DNA of 64,000 bases from Fimenecus sp045631225 (GTDB lineage: Bacteria; Bacillota; Clostridia; Oscillospirales; Acutalibacteraceae): assembly GCA_045631225.1 (NCBI GenBank), contig JAZQUG010000031.1:7259-71258 (forward strand). Reading direction: 5' to 3'. The notes beneath the pieces are model-generated. The model had not been told where the DNA came from. It searched no databases and was given only the letters and a program-made list of their open reading frames with translations. The translations under genes were made by a program, and so were the position numbers. Position 1 is the first letter of the stretch. Each line of letters starts with the position of its first letter. Shown in pieces: positions 36,639-45,002 of this stretch.

Positions 36639-36667
36639 TTGACTTTTGTTGAAATATAAACTATACT
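36639..36667 (+). promoter_or_regulatory. Sigma-A promoter of the methyltransferase/lipid kinase genes
   Basis: TTGACT (36639-36644), 17-base spacer, TATACT (36662-36667), 31 bases before the ATG at 36698. Confidence 0.75.
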
Positions 36668-36697
36668 ATTTTTAATAATGTATAATGGAGTAATTTG

Positions 36698-37813
36698 ATG
36701 TTAATTAAATTTTCTGCACCTTGCCTTTTAGGTTTAGAAGGCTTGGTAGCACAGGAATTGCGTGATATGGATGCGCAAAATGTTGTGGCAAACAATGGTC
36801 GAGTTGATTTTGAGGGTGATGAAAACATCCTTGCTCGTGCCAACATTTGTTCAAGATATAGTGAAAGAATTTTGATTCGTCTTGGTGAGTTTAGGGCAGT
36901 TACCTTTGAACAACTTTTTCAGGGAGTAAAAAAACTTCCTTGGGAAGAATGGATTGGAAAGTTAGATGCTTTTCCTGTAAAGGGATATTCGCTCAATTCA
37001 AAGCTTTTTTCAGTAAGTGACTGTCAGGCAATTATTAAAAAGGCAGTCGTTGAAAGATTAAAAGAAAAATACAGAATTTCATGGTTTGATGAAACGGGTC
37101 CGATTCATCAGATTCAGTTTTCAATTATGAAGGATGTTGTAACAGTATTTATTGATACATCAGGTGTGGGGCTTCACAAACGTGGCTACCGACCTGTTTC
37201 AAATGCAGCACCTATTAAAGAAACTCTTGCTGCTGCAATGGCGGAGCTCTCCAGACTTCGTCACTATCATACTCTTTATGATGTGACTTGCGGTTCGGGT
37301 ACAATTCTTATTGAGGGTGCTATGAAGGCGCTTAACATTGCACCGGGTCTTAAACGTTCATTTATCTCTGAAAGATTTGAAAATATAGATTCATCAGTAT
37401 GGCAACAGGAAAGAATGAGAGCAACTGATGCTGTAATTCAGGATGCTGATTTTATGGCATATGGTTCTGATATTGATTTCCATGCGCTTGAAATTGCTCG
37501 TGAAAACGCAAGACGAGCTGGTGTAGGAATGAAAATTGACCTTTCCAAAAAGGATTTGAAGGATTTCAAACCAAAAACAGAAAAAGGTACAGTAATCTGT
37601 AATCCGCCTTATGGTGAAAGAATGCTTGAAATCAAGGATGCTGAAGAGATTTACAGAACGATGGGTAAAATCTTTACTCCTGAACGCGGATGGGCATACT
37701 ATATTATCAGTCCTGATGAAGAATTTGAAAAATGCTTTGGCAGAAAAGCAGATAAAAGACGTAAATTATATAATGGTATGATTAAATGTCAGTTGTATAT
37801 GTATTATAAATAA
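36698..37813 (+). CDS. THUMP-domain class I SAM-dependent RNA methyltransferase (RlmL/YpsC-like)
   Basis: 371 residues from the ATG at 36698 (GGAG 8 bases upstream). N-terminal THUMP region (about 1-160) with FSAPCLLGLEGLVAQEL; LHKRGYRP precedes the Rossmann domain; DVTCGSGTILIEGA is motif I and VICNPPYGERM is the NPPY catalytic motif of N2-guanine rRNA methyltransferases. Most likely acts on 23S rRNA (m2G2445 by analogy with the RlmL N-half). Confidence 0.9.
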   Translation: MLIKFSAPCLLGLEGLVAQELRDMDAQNVVANNGRVDFEGDENILARANICSRYSERILIRLGEFRAVTFEQLFQGVKKLPWEEWIGKLDAFPVKGYSLNSKLFSVSDCQAIIKKAVVERLKEKYRISWFDETGPIHQIQFSIMKDVVTVFIDTSGVGLHKRGYRPVSNAAPIKETLAAAMAELSRLRHYHTLYDVTCGSGTILIEGAMKALNIAPGLKRSFISERFENIDSSVWQQERMRATDAVIQDADFMAYGSDIDFHALEIARENARRAGVGMKIDLSKKDLKDFKPKTEKGTVICNPPYGERMLEIKDAEEIYRTMGKIFTPERGWAYYIISPDEEFEKCFGRKADKRRKLYNGMIKCQLYMYYK

Positions 37814-37829
37814 TTTAAGGTGAAGAGAT

Positions 37830-38762
37830 ATGAAACATATTTTTATTATCAATCCAAAATCAGGTAAAGGACGTAAGGCAAAGAAATTTGCAGAGGCAGC
37901 AGAACTTTACTTAAAACAGAATAAGTTAGATGGTTATGTTTACAGAACAACAGGCCCTCGTGATGGTATGAGACATACTGAAGAGGTTGCAAAAACAGGT
38001 GAACACGTTCGTTTTTACTCTTGCGGTGGTGACGGATGTCTTTACGAAGTAGTAAACGGATGTTATAAGTATCCGAACTGTGAAATTGCAAATATTCCTT
38101 TGGGTTCAGGTAACGACTTCAACCGTCTTTTTGGCAGAAACACAAACATTGATGACCACGTAAATGGTGTTCCTGTAAAGCTTGACCTTATCGAAACTTT
38201 TAATGGTGAAGTTTCAATTAACGAATGTGCAATGGGTATTGATTCTGAAGTTTGTGCTAAACAGGCTGATTTCAAGAAGCTTCCGTTTGTAAGTGGTGAA
38301 TTGGCATATACATTGGCAGCTATTAAGATTATCTTTGGTGGTAAGTTTACAAATCGTTTTAAAATTTCCATTGACGGTGAATTCTATGACGATGATGATT
38401 ATCTTTTCTGTTATATCGGTAACTCACGCTGGTATGGTGGCGGATATATGGCTGCACCATATGCAATGCCAAATGATGGATTGATTGAATGTGTTATGGT
38501 TAAATTTCCTGAAGGACTCAATCAGGGTAATCCACTTAATCTCCTTCCTCTTCTTGGCAGATATAAGAAGGGTGAACATGTTGATTGGGATTTTACAACA
38601 ATTAAGAGATGTAAGCATGTTAAGGTTGAAAGTGCATCTCCTGCAGCAGTTAACGTTGACGGTGAGTGTGACTATGTTACAGAAAGAGAATTCAAGATGC
38701 TTGAAAGCAAAGTTACATTTGTTGTACATCGTGGTTCTCCATTCCTTGATATGATAAAATAA
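37830..38762 (+). CDS. Diacylglycerol/lipid kinase family protein (LCB5/YegS type)
   Basis: 310 residues. IFIINPKSGKGRKAKKF, CGGDGCLYEVVNG and NIPLGSGNDFNRLFG are the nucleotide-binding motifs of the DAGK catalytic domain; the C-terminal part ending FVVHRG is the usual beta domain. Phosphorylates diacylglycerol or a related lipid at the membrane, or makes another lipid phosphate. RBS AAGGTGAAG; terminator follows. Confidence 0.9.
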   Translation: MKHIFIINPKSGKGRKAKKFAEAAELYLKQNKLDGYVYRTTGPRDGMRHTEEVAKTGEHVRFYSCGGDGCLYEVVNGCYKYPNCEIANIPLGSGNDFNRLFGRNTNIDDHVNGVPVKLDLIETFNGEVSINECAMGIDSEVCAKQADFKKLPFVSGELAYTLAAIKIIFGGKFTNRFKISIDGEFYDDDDYLFCYIGNSRWYGGGYMAAPYAMPNDGLIECVMVKFPEGLNQGNPLNLLPLLGRYKKGEHVDWDFTTIKRCKHVKVESASPAAVNVDGECDYVTEREFKMLESKVTFVVHRGSPFLDMIK

Positions 38763-38770
38763 GATGATAA

Positions 38771-38800
38771 GGCGGGGTATTGACCCCGCCGAAATTTTTT
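38771..38800 (+). terminator. Rho-independent terminator
   Basis: Perfect stem GGCGGGGT / ACCCCGCC, loop ATTG, then GAAATTTTTT. Confidence 0.88.
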
Positions 38801-38827
38801 GATAGGATAATTAAGTGACATTAAAAT
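38799..38827 (+). promoter_or_regulatory. Promoter of rsmE and the NSUN-type gene
   Basis: TTGATA (38799-38804) beginning in the terminator's T-run, 17-base spacer, TAAAAT (38822-38827), 18 bases before the rsmE start. Confidence 0.65.
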
Positions 38828-38845
38828 AGATAGGGATGTTCATTT

Positions 38846-39592
38846 ATGTACAACTTTTTTATAAAAGAAAATCAAAGACAAAATGACTGTTATTTTATCG
38901 GCGGAACAGATTATAACCATATAAAAAATGTTTTACGTATGGTTGTGGGTGACACTTTTCTTGTGAGTGAAAATCGTGTAAGCAATCTTTGTGAAATCGA
39001 AAAATTTGAAAATGACTATGTTGTGGCAAGAATAATTGAAGAAAACTACAATGATACAAATCTTCCAATAAAAATTCATCTTTTTCAAGGTCTTCCAAAA
39101 GGCGATAAAATGGAATTGATTATCCAGAAAACCGTTGAATTGGGTGTTGAAAGTATCATTCCTGTTGAAATGAATCGTTGTGTCGTAAAAATTGATGATA
39201 AAAAGAAAAAAAGCAAGCAACAGCGCTGGCAGGCAATTTCCGAAAGTGCTGCCAAGCAGAGTAAACGAAATACAATCCCTGAAATCGAAGATATTGTTAC
39301 ATATAAACAAGCTGTGTTACGAGCAAAAGAAATGGACTTGTTTTTAGTACCATATGAAAGTAAAAACGGTATGGAAGATACTAAAGATGCTTTGTCGCAG
39401 TTGAAAAGTGGAATGTCTGTAGGTATTTTAATAGGTCCTGAGGGCGGATTTGACGAAAAAGAGGTTGAAACAGCCTTTGAAAACGGAGGGAAAGTGGTTT
39501 CTTTAGGAAAACGAATTCTTCGTACAGAAACTGCTGCAATCACTTCTGTATCAATGTGTATGTTACACGCAGAAATGTATTTGGGTGAATAA
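38846..39592 (+). CDS. rsmE: 16S rRNA (uracil(1498)-N3)-methyltransferase
   Basis: 248 residues, SPOUT fold. HIKNVLRMVVGD (N-terminal PUA-like), LFQGLPKGDKMELIIQKTVELGV, RWQAISESAAKQSKR, LIGPEGGFDEKEV and LGKRILRTETAA are RsmE signatures. It overlaps the RBS of the next gene. Confidence 0.97.
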   Translation: MYNFFIKENQRQNDCYFIGGTDYNHIKNVLRMVVGDTFLVSENRVSNLCEIEKFENDYVVARIIEENYNDTNLPIKIHLFQGLPKGDKMELIIQKTVELGVESIIPVEMNRCVVKIDDKKKKSKQQRWQAISESAAKQSKRNTIPEIEDIVTYKQAVLRAKEMDLFLVPYESKNGMEDTKDALSQLKSGMSVGILIGPEGGFDEKEVETAFENGGKVVSLGKRILRTETAAITSVSMCMLHAEMYLGE

Positions 39593-39593
39593 A

Positions 39594-40949
39594 ATGAAAC
39601 AACTACCTGTTGAATTTCAGGAGAGAATGAAAAAACTCTTAGGTGATGAGTATGACGACTTTTTAAAGTCTTATGACGAGAAACCTGTAAGAGCGTTTCG
39701 TGTTAATACGGATAAAATCTCTCTTGATGATTTTTCAAAACTGAATATTTTCTCAAATGAGAAGATTCCTTATGTGGAAAATGGATTTTATTTTGATTAT
39801 GACGGAATAGGAAATCATCCTTATCACCATGCAGGAATGTTCTATATTCAAGAGCCCGCTGCAATGGTGCCTGTTGAGTGTATTGATATACAGCCTGATT
39901 GGAAGGTTCTGGATTTGTGTGCTGCTCCCGGTGGAAAAAGTAGTCAGATTAAGAATAAATTGGGTGAAAAAGGTGTTCTTGTGTCCAACGAAATCGTTCC
40001 GTCAAGATGTAAGATTCTGACAGGCAATATGGAACGAATGGGCTTCAGAAATACAGTTACAACGTGTATGCATCCGCAAAAGCTTCAGAAGGAATTTCCT
40101 GAAACATTTGATATGATTATGGTTGATGCACCTTGCTCAGGTGAAGGAATGTTCCGTAAGGAAGATATTGCAATTGATGAGTGGACTCCTGAAAATGTGC
40201 TGATGTGTGCCCAAAGACAGGAAGAAATTCTCGATTGTGCAGTAAAAATGCTTAAACAAGGTGGATATATAGTTTATTCAACCTGTACATTTTCTCTTGA
40301 AGAAAATGAAATGACAGTTGATGCATTTATAGAGCGTCATCCTGAATTTGAAATTATTCCTGTAACAGAAACGGTAAGAGAAAATACTGCAGATGGAGTG
40401 AAATTCGACGGATGCAAATGTGAAAACATTCATTATACTCGTCGTTGTTATCCTCATAAGACAAAAGGTGAAGGTCAATTTGTGGCGGTACTTCATAATA
40501 CAAATAACGGGTACGGAAACATCTCAAGAAATGAAAGCAGAAAAGAAAAAATCGACAAAGCTGTGATTGATTTTCTCAATGATACACTTGTCGGATATGA
40601 TTCAGATAATGTATTGATGTACAACGGAAATCCTGTCTATTTCACACCCGATTTTCCTATAAGAAAAGGAAGTGCATTTTCTTGCGGTGTGACAATCGGT
40701 GAAATTCGTAAGAATTATATTCAGCCACATCATCAGTTCTTTATGGCTATGGGTAATGATTTTAAAAGGCAAATCAACCTGACAGCAGACAGTGACGAAA
40801 TCAAGAAATATCTTCACGGTGAGGAGTTCAATACCGATTGTGCAAATGGTTGGGCAGTGGTCCTCGTTGACGGTTGTGCTGTCGGTGGCGTAAAGGTTTC
40901 CAACAGCAAAGCAAAAAATCACTATCCTAAAGGTCTTAGAACAAAATAA
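39594..40949 (+). CDS. RsmF/NSUN-type RNA m5C methyltransferase
   Basis: 451 residues from the ATG at 39594 (GGGTGA upstream, one base after rsmE). LDLCAAPGGKSSQIKNKLG is motif I; MVDAPCSGEGMFRK contains the release cysteine and YSTCTFSLEENE the nucleophilic cysteine. The C-terminal 170 residues, with KNHYPKGLR at the end, resemble the PUA-like half of RsmF/YebU. Targets cytosine in 16S rRNA, position not inferable. A bidirectional terminator follows. Confidence 0.9.
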   Translation: MKQLPVEFQERMKKLLGDEYDDFLKSYDEKPVRAFRVNTDKISLDDFSKLNIFSNEKIPYVENGFYFDYDGIGNHPYHHAGMFYIQEPAAMVPVECIDIQPDWKVLDLCAAPGGKSSQIKNKLGEKGVLVSNEIVPSRCKILTGNMERMGFRNTVTTCMHPQKLQKEFPETFDMIMVDAPCSGEGMFRKEDIAIDEWTPENVLMCAQRQEEILDCAVKMLKQGGYIVYSTCTFSLEENEMTVDAFIERHPEFEIIPVTETVRENTADGVKFDGCKCENIHYTRRCYPHKTKGEGQFVAVLHNTNNGYGNISRNESRKEKIDKAVIDFLNDTLVGYDSDNVLMYNGNPVYFTPDFPIRKGSAFSCGVTIGEIRKNYIQPHHQFFMAMGNDFKRQINLTADSDEIKKYLHGEEFNTDCANGWAVVLVDGCAVGGVKVSNSKAKNHYPKGLRTK

Positions 40950-40960
40950 ACGAATAATGC

Positions 40961-40999
40961 AAAAAATCCGTTCACAATAGTGGACGGATTTTTATTTTT
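40961..40999. terminator. Bidirectional terminator between the methyltransferase and tRNA-Thr
   Basis: AAAATCCGT-TCAC / GTGG-ACGGATTTT-type stem with loop AATA, flanked by TTTTTATTTTT on the plus strand and ATTTTTTGC on the minus strand. Confidence 0.85.
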
Positions 41000-41074
41000 G
41001 GAGCTACTAACCGGATTCGAACCGGTGACCTCTTCCTTACCAAGGAAGTGCTCTGCCTCCTGAGCCATAGTAGC
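40999..41074 (-). tRNA. tRNA-Thr(GGT), CCA encoded
   Basis: On the minus strand from 41074: acceptor GCTACTA pairs with TAGTAGC near the 3' end; discriminator T, then CCA (41001-40999). The anticodon arm is CTTCC-TTGGTAA-GGAAG with anticodon GGT, and the T loop GGTTCGAATCC is standard. 76 bases with CCA. It has its own consensus promoter and terminator. Confidence 0.95.
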
Positions 41075-41094
41075 ATATTAAATTTGCAGATGTT

Positions 41095-41123
41095 ATTATA
41101 CAAAGAAACATATTGTTTGTCAA
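41095..41123 (-). promoter_or_regulatory. Consensus promoter of tRNA-Thr
   Basis: On the minus strand: TTGACA (41123-41118), 17 bases, TATAAT (41100-41095): perfect consensus, 21 bases before the mature 5' end. Confidence 0.88.
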
Positions 41124-41238
41124 GAATCTGTGATTAAGGATTACCTGTTAAAAAGAAAAAATATCCTATTTGCAACAAATCATTGCGTGACTTTTAGGTG
41201 TTATTATGTAATAATAAGGGTGTAAGGAGGCGATATGA

Positions 41239-42702
41239 ATGTCTATAGTTTCAAAAAATCTCAAAAAAATCAGGACAGAGAAAAAACTTACACAAGATGC
41301 CTTGGCAGAAAAACTTCACGTAACTCGTCAGGCAATTTCAAATTGGGAGAACGACAAAACCAAACCAGATATAGAATCCCTTGAGATGTTGGCAGAAGTT
41401 CTCGAAGTTGATATTGAGGAATTAATTTACGGGGAGAAAAAGTCTGTCGTTATTTCTCAGGATAAAACAAAACAGAAAAACCGAATAAAAATTACACTTG
41501 CTGTTGTCGGTTCAATTTTTGTAGCATCAGGACTTGTAATTCTGTTTTTCGGATTCTGGCAAGAATTCAGTTTGTCTGTACAGACAGCATTTTCTGTTAT
41601 TCCGATGATTGCAGGTCAGGGATTTGCTTTATATACATACTTGAAGAAAAAGGATAATTCGAGTTGGCGTGAATGTGCAGGAATTATCTGGACAATTGGC
41701 ACGGTTGCATCAATAGCACTTGTGGATGGTGTTCACAACATCAGTTGGTCATATACAGATTATCTTGTGATTGATTCTGTACTTTTGATTCCTATATTAT
41801 TCATATTCAGCTCTGTTGTGCCACTTGCTTTTTATTATTATATGTCAGTTCACATTGCCACAGTAGGAACTTGGCAGAATTTACTGTTTTCACTACTGTT
41901 TTTTGCAGTAGGAGCTTTGTTCGCATATTATCTCTCACGAGATAAAGACGATGTAAGAGGCAAGATTGCACAATGGATAACAATGATAGCCTCTATTCCG
42001 CAAATGGCAGTGCTGATTTTTGCAGGTTTCCGAGTTGAAATTTTAACAGAATCTTCAGCGGTTCTGTTTGCAGGATTACTCTCGTTTTTTCTTTGTGTGT
42101 ATATTGCATCAATTGATAATGTGGTTGTTACATCACCATTCAAACCAATATCGGCAATCGGTATTTGTGGAGCAATGTTAGCTGTTTCGATGGGTACGTT
42201 GTTTGATGTTCCGTATATGATAAGTAATGTTTTAATGAGCTTTGTTGTCTCAGCTGTTCTTTGTGTTGGGATACCGTTAGTTGTTGTAACGATTAAAAGA
42301 GAAGAATTTGAAGACGAACCGTTTAAAATCGCTAAAATTGTAATTCCGTTTATTATGATTACTTTTGTATTTATATACGCAATTCTTGAAAATGAAATTC
42401 CAAATTATAATATTTTAAATAATGTGGTATTTTATATTGCAGCCGTATTGACAATGTCATTTGGTGGAATGCTCGTTTATCAGGGCGTTAAGGAAATAAA
42501 AATACTGACAATTAATTTAGGTCTTGTAACTGTATTTGCACAGCTGTTGGGAATTTATTCATACAACGGAAATGATAATATATTTATCTTTGGTGGATTG
42601 CTTGTTGGTTTTGGTGCATCAATTATCTTTGTAAATTGGAAAATGCTCTCCATTAAAAAAACACGTCAGGAACAGCTGAACGGAGGTGGCACAGATGTTT
42701 AA
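41239..42702 (+). CDS. XRE-type HTH regulator fused to a polytopic membrane domain
   Basis: 487 residues. HTH domain at about 1-65: LKKIRTEKKLTQDALAEKLHVTRQAISNWENDKTKPD. After a short basic linker come about twelve to thirteen hydrophobic segments, resembling the DUF2157-type membrane domain (WRECAGIIWTIGTVASIAL). The next gene, overlapping by 8 bases, looks like the membrane-anchored partner often found behind DUF2157/DUF4401 genes. A membrane-tethered transcription regulator is inferred; the signal is unknown. RBS AAGGAGG is strong. The promoter could not be placed with confidence. Confidence 0.75.
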   Translation: MSIVSKNLKKIRTEKKLTQDALAEKLHVTRQAISNWENDKTKPDIESLEMLAEVLEVDIEELIYGEKKSVVISQDKTKQKNRIKITLAVVGSIFVASGLVILFFGFWQEFSLSVQTAFSVIPMIAGQGFALYTYLKKKDNSSWRECAGIIWTIGTVASIALVDGVHNISWSYTDYLVIDSVLLIPILFIFSSVVPLAFYYYMSVHIATVGTWQNLLFSLLFFAVGALFAYYLSRDKDDVRGKIAQWITMIASIPQMAVLIFAGFRVEILTESSAVLFAGLLSFFLCVYIASIDNVVVTSPFKPISAIGICGAMLAVSMGTLFDVPYMISNVLMSFVVSAVLCVGIPLVVVTIKREEFEDEPFKIAKIVIPFIMITFVFIYAILENEIPNYNILNNVVFYIAAVLTMSFGGMLVYQGVKEIKILTINLGLVTVFAQLLGIYSYNGNDNIFIFGGLLVGFGASIIFVNWKMLSIKKTRQEQLNGGGTDV

Positions 42703-43177
42703 AAAACTTATGCTTCCGATTTTGATTATTTCTATTATTGTTCAGTTACTTGTGCCTGTTGGAATGATAACTTATGGTAACAAAGCAGAAGAGGATTTGC
42801 AGAAATACGGAAAAGAATTCAAATTTCAGGCAAATATTCATTACATACAAAATGGTGAGGTTAATTTTAGCCTTATTGATATGGGCGTATTATATCAGGA
42901 CGGTATGTATGGCATCGTTCAAGAAAATGCCAATGATAGTTTTGCATTAATTGTTGAAACTACTGCCGGTAAACCAAAAGGTCATGATTATATTCGTATT
43001 AACGAGGAAAACAGAATGAAAATGGATACATTCTTTGTTGAGAATGAATGTGCTTATCGTAACATTATAGAAGAATCGGCATATCTTGTTGTAAAAGTAT
43101 ATAACGGAGATGTTGAGGTTGTAGAAATGTATATTGATGGTATTCCTGCAGAAGAATGGTTTAAAACAAACTTATAA
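42695..43177 (+). CDS. Membrane-anchored protein, GDYXXLXY-like partner of the HTH/membrane protein
   Basis: 160 residues from the ATG at 42695 (GGAGGTG upstream; a GTG at 42686 is in the RBS). One N-terminal membrane helix (LPILIISIIVQLLVPVGMI) then an extracytoplasmic beta-rich domain with AYLVVKVYNGDVEVVEMYIDG. Topology, size and position agree with GDYXXLXY family proteins, though the name-giving motif is not clearly present, so the family call is tentative. It is translationally coupled to the upstream gene. Confidence 0.6.
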   Translation: MFKKLMLPILIISIIVQLLVPVGMITYGNKAEEDLQKYGKEFKFQANIHYIQNGEVNFSLIDMGVLYQDGMYGIVQENANDSFALIVETTAGKPKGHDYIRINEENRMKMDTFFVENECAYRNIIEESAYLVVKVYNGDVEVVEMYIDGIPAEEWFKTNL

Positions 43178-43181
43178 TTGT

Positions 43182-43208
43182 ATGGCGGGTTAATACCTCA
43201 CCATTTTT
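43182..43208 (+). terminator. Probable terminator
   Basis: Imperfect hairpin ATGGCGGG / CCTCACCAT with one mismatch and one G-U, loop TTAATA, followed by TTTTTG, 5 bases after the stop. Confidence 0.5.
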
Positions 43209-43290
43209 GTGCATAAAACTATGTATATTCACACAAATATTGCATAAAAATGCAATTTAGAGTGTTTTTAGTGTGAATTTTTGCATAAAT
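43209..43290 (+). promoter_or_regulatory. Cluster of ARG-box-like operator sites upstream of the amino-acid transporter
   Basis: ATTGCATAAAAATGCAAT (43239-43256) is a near-palindrome with an AT core, close to the ArgR operator pattern TGMATAAAAATKCA. TGAATTTTTGCATAA (43273-43287) matches a second box on the opposite strand and ends 6 bases before the -35. Further half-sites: TGCATAAAA at 43210 and ATTCACAC (43227-43234), the latter an inverted match of GTGTGAAT at 43271. Arrangement suggests repression by arginine through ArgR, which is inferred; no argR is in the window. Confidence 0.5.
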
Positions 43291-43292
43291 AC

Positions 43293-43321
43293 TTGATTTT
43301 TGAGGAAAAGACATATATAAT
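43293..43321 (+). promoter_or_regulatory. Sigma-A promoter of the amino-acid ABC transporter
   Basis: TTGATT (43293-43298), 17-base spacer, TATAAT (43316-43321), 42 bases before the binding-protein start. Confidence 0.8.
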
Positions 43322-43363
43322 CTAAACTGCAAAATTAATAATTTCTAAAAGGAGTAGATAAAA

Positions 43364-44194
43364 ATGAAAAAATCAGTTAAAAATCTTTCAGTTATTCTTG
43401 CTCTTGTTATCGTAATCGGTTGCTTCGCAGCTTGTGGCGGTGATAAGAAAGAAGAAAGTACAGGAATTAAAATCGGTGTTCAGACAACTACAACTGGTGA
43501 CATTTATGCATCAGGCGACTTTGGTAATGATGCAGTGACTCGTTATGATAACGGTGCTCTTGCTGTTGAAGCTCTTAAAGCAGGTAAGGTAGATTGCGTT
43601 ATTATCGATAACGAACCTGCAAAGGCTTATGTTGCTGCAAATACAGGCCTTAAGATTCTTGAAACAGCATATGCAGTTGAAGATTATGCTATCTGTTTCC
43701 AGAAGGGTAACACAGAACTTAAAGATGCAGTTAATGGTGCTCTCAAGGAGCTTATTGCTGACGGTTCAGTAAAAGCTATTGTTGATAAGTATATCAATAC
43801 CGGTGACGGTGCAGAACTTGCAGGTGTTCCTGTTGAATTTGCAGATACAGACAAGCCTGACCTTGTTATGGCTACTAATGCTGAATTCCCTCCATATGAA
43901 TACATCGATGGCGATATGTACTATGGTATCGACGTTGAAGTTGCAAAGATTATTGCTGACAAGCTTGGCTATGACCTTAAGATTGCTAACGTTGCTTTTG
44001 ACTCAATTATCCCTGGTGTTCAGACAGGTAAATTCGATATGGGTATGGCTGGTATGACTGTTACTGAAGACAGAATCGAAATGGTTGATTTCTCAGATTC
44101 ATATGCAACAGGCGTTCAGGCTGTTATCGTTGCTGAAGACGGAAAAATTCAGGCAATTGAAGACCTTGACCCATATTATCTTCCAAAAGAATAA
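43364..44194 (+). CDS. Amino-acid ABC transporter substrate-binding lipoprotein, circularly permuted
   Basis: 276 residues. Lipoprotein signal with lipid Cys24 (FAACGG). In ordinary SBP_bac_3 proteins the LVMATNAEFPPYEY half comes first and the KIGVQTGTTGDIYA half second. Here the order is reversed: residues 35-144 are the second half (KIGVQTTTTGDIYAS, CVIIDNEPAKAYVAAN, ELIADGSVKAIVDKYI) and residues 165-270 the first half (LVMATNAEFPPYEYIDG, GMAGMTVTEDR, VDFSDSYATGVQAVIV), ending at EDLD, exactly where the other half would continue. A linker (145-164) joins the old C-terminus to the old N-terminus. All ligand-contact motifs are retained. The frame is intact, with RBS AAGGAG. Permease and ATPase genes follow. 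Confidence 0.92.
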   Translation: MKKSVKNLSVILALVIVIGCFAACGGDKKEESTGIKIGVQTTTTGDIYASGDFGNDAVTRYDNGALAVEALKAGKVDCVIIDNEPAKAYVAANTGLKILETAYAVEDYAICFQKGNTELKDAVNGALKELIADGSVKAIVDKYINTGDGAELAGVPVEFADTDKPDLVMATNAEFPPYEYIDGDMYYGIDVEVAKIIADKLGYDLKIANVAFDSIIPGVQTGKFDMGMAGMTVTEDRIEMVDFSDSYATGVQAVIVAEDGKIQAIEDLDPYYLPKE

Positions 44195-44214
44195 TTAATT
44201 CTTACATAAAATTT

Positions 44215-44244
44215 CAGGGTGGATGAAATTCCGCCCTGTTTTTT
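44215..44244 (+). terminator. Hairpin terminator between binding-protein and permease genes
   Basis: Stem CAGGGTGGA / TCCGCCCTG (one G-U pair), loop TGAAAT, then TTTTTT. Likely a partial terminator giving more binding protein than permease. Confidence 0.8.
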
Positions 44245-44270
44245 CCGTTATTAAGAAAGGAGAGTGACCT

Positions 44271-45002
44271 ATGTCATTTATCACCTCTTTAATAGAAGAA
44301 TTTAAAAGAGTTATGATTGAAGGTGACCGTTATGATTTCTTGATTGATGGTCTCAAAAACACCTTTACAATTACATTTGGTGCTCTTGCAATCGGTATCG
44401 TAATCGGTATCGTTATTGCTGCAATACGTACATCATTTGATAAAAACAGAGAATCAATGAAGCTTCGTGGTGGAATCGGTTACTATATTCTTGCGATATT
44501 GAATGCAATCAGTAAATTTTACATTACGGTTGTTCGTGGTATTCCTGTTGTTGTTCAGTTGATGATTTGTTACTTTGTTATTTTCGCAGCATCTGACAGT
44601 GGTGTGCCTGTTGCAATATTTGCATTCGGTGTGAACTCAGGTGCGTATGTTGCTGAAATCTTCCGTGCGGGTATTATGTCAATCGACCACGGTCAGTTTG
44701 AAGCAGGTCGAAGCCTTGGCTTTAACTATTTCCAGACAATGCGTTTTATCGTTATTCCACAGATGTTCAAGGCAGTTCTTCCTACACTTTGCAACGAGTT
44801 CATTGCACTTTTAAAGGAAACTTCTGTTGCAGGTTATGTTGGTGTTATCGACCTTACAAAGGCGGGTAATACTATTGCCGGCAGAACCTTCTCATATTTT
44901 ATTCCGCTTCTTACAGTTGCAGTTGTTTACCTTGTTCTTGTTGTAATTCTTACAAACCTTGTAGGAAGACTTGAAAGGAGGTTGCGTAAGAGTGACAGAT
45001 AA
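44271..45002 (+). CDS. Amino-acid ABC transporter permease (HisM/ArtQ family)
   Basis: 243 residues with about five membrane segments. GLKNTFTITFGALAIGIVIG at the start, VVRGIPVVVQLMICYF, and the EAA-like loop AGIMSIDHGQFEAGRSLGFN are typical of polar amino-acid permeases; KETSVAGYVGVIDLTKAG also fits. RBS AAAGGAG. Overlaps the ATPase gene by 11 bases. Confidence 0.95.
   Translation: MSFITSLIEEFKRVMIEGDRYDFLIDGLKNTFTITFGALAIGIVIGIVIAAIRTSFDKNRESMKLRGGIGYYILAILNAISKFYITVVRGIPVVVQLMICYFVIFAASDSGVPVAIFAFGVNSGAYVAEIFRAGIMSIDHGQFEAGRSLGFNYFQTMRFIVIPQMFKAVLPTLCNEFIALLKETSVAGYVGVIDLTKAGNTIAGRTFSYFIPLLTVAVVYLVLVVILTNLVGRLERRLRKSDR

Noticed and set aside
43364..44194. Frameshifted or truncated tandem binding-protein genes
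   Set aside because: A single uninterrupted frame with one signal peptide and both complete halves; reversed order is better explained by permutation.
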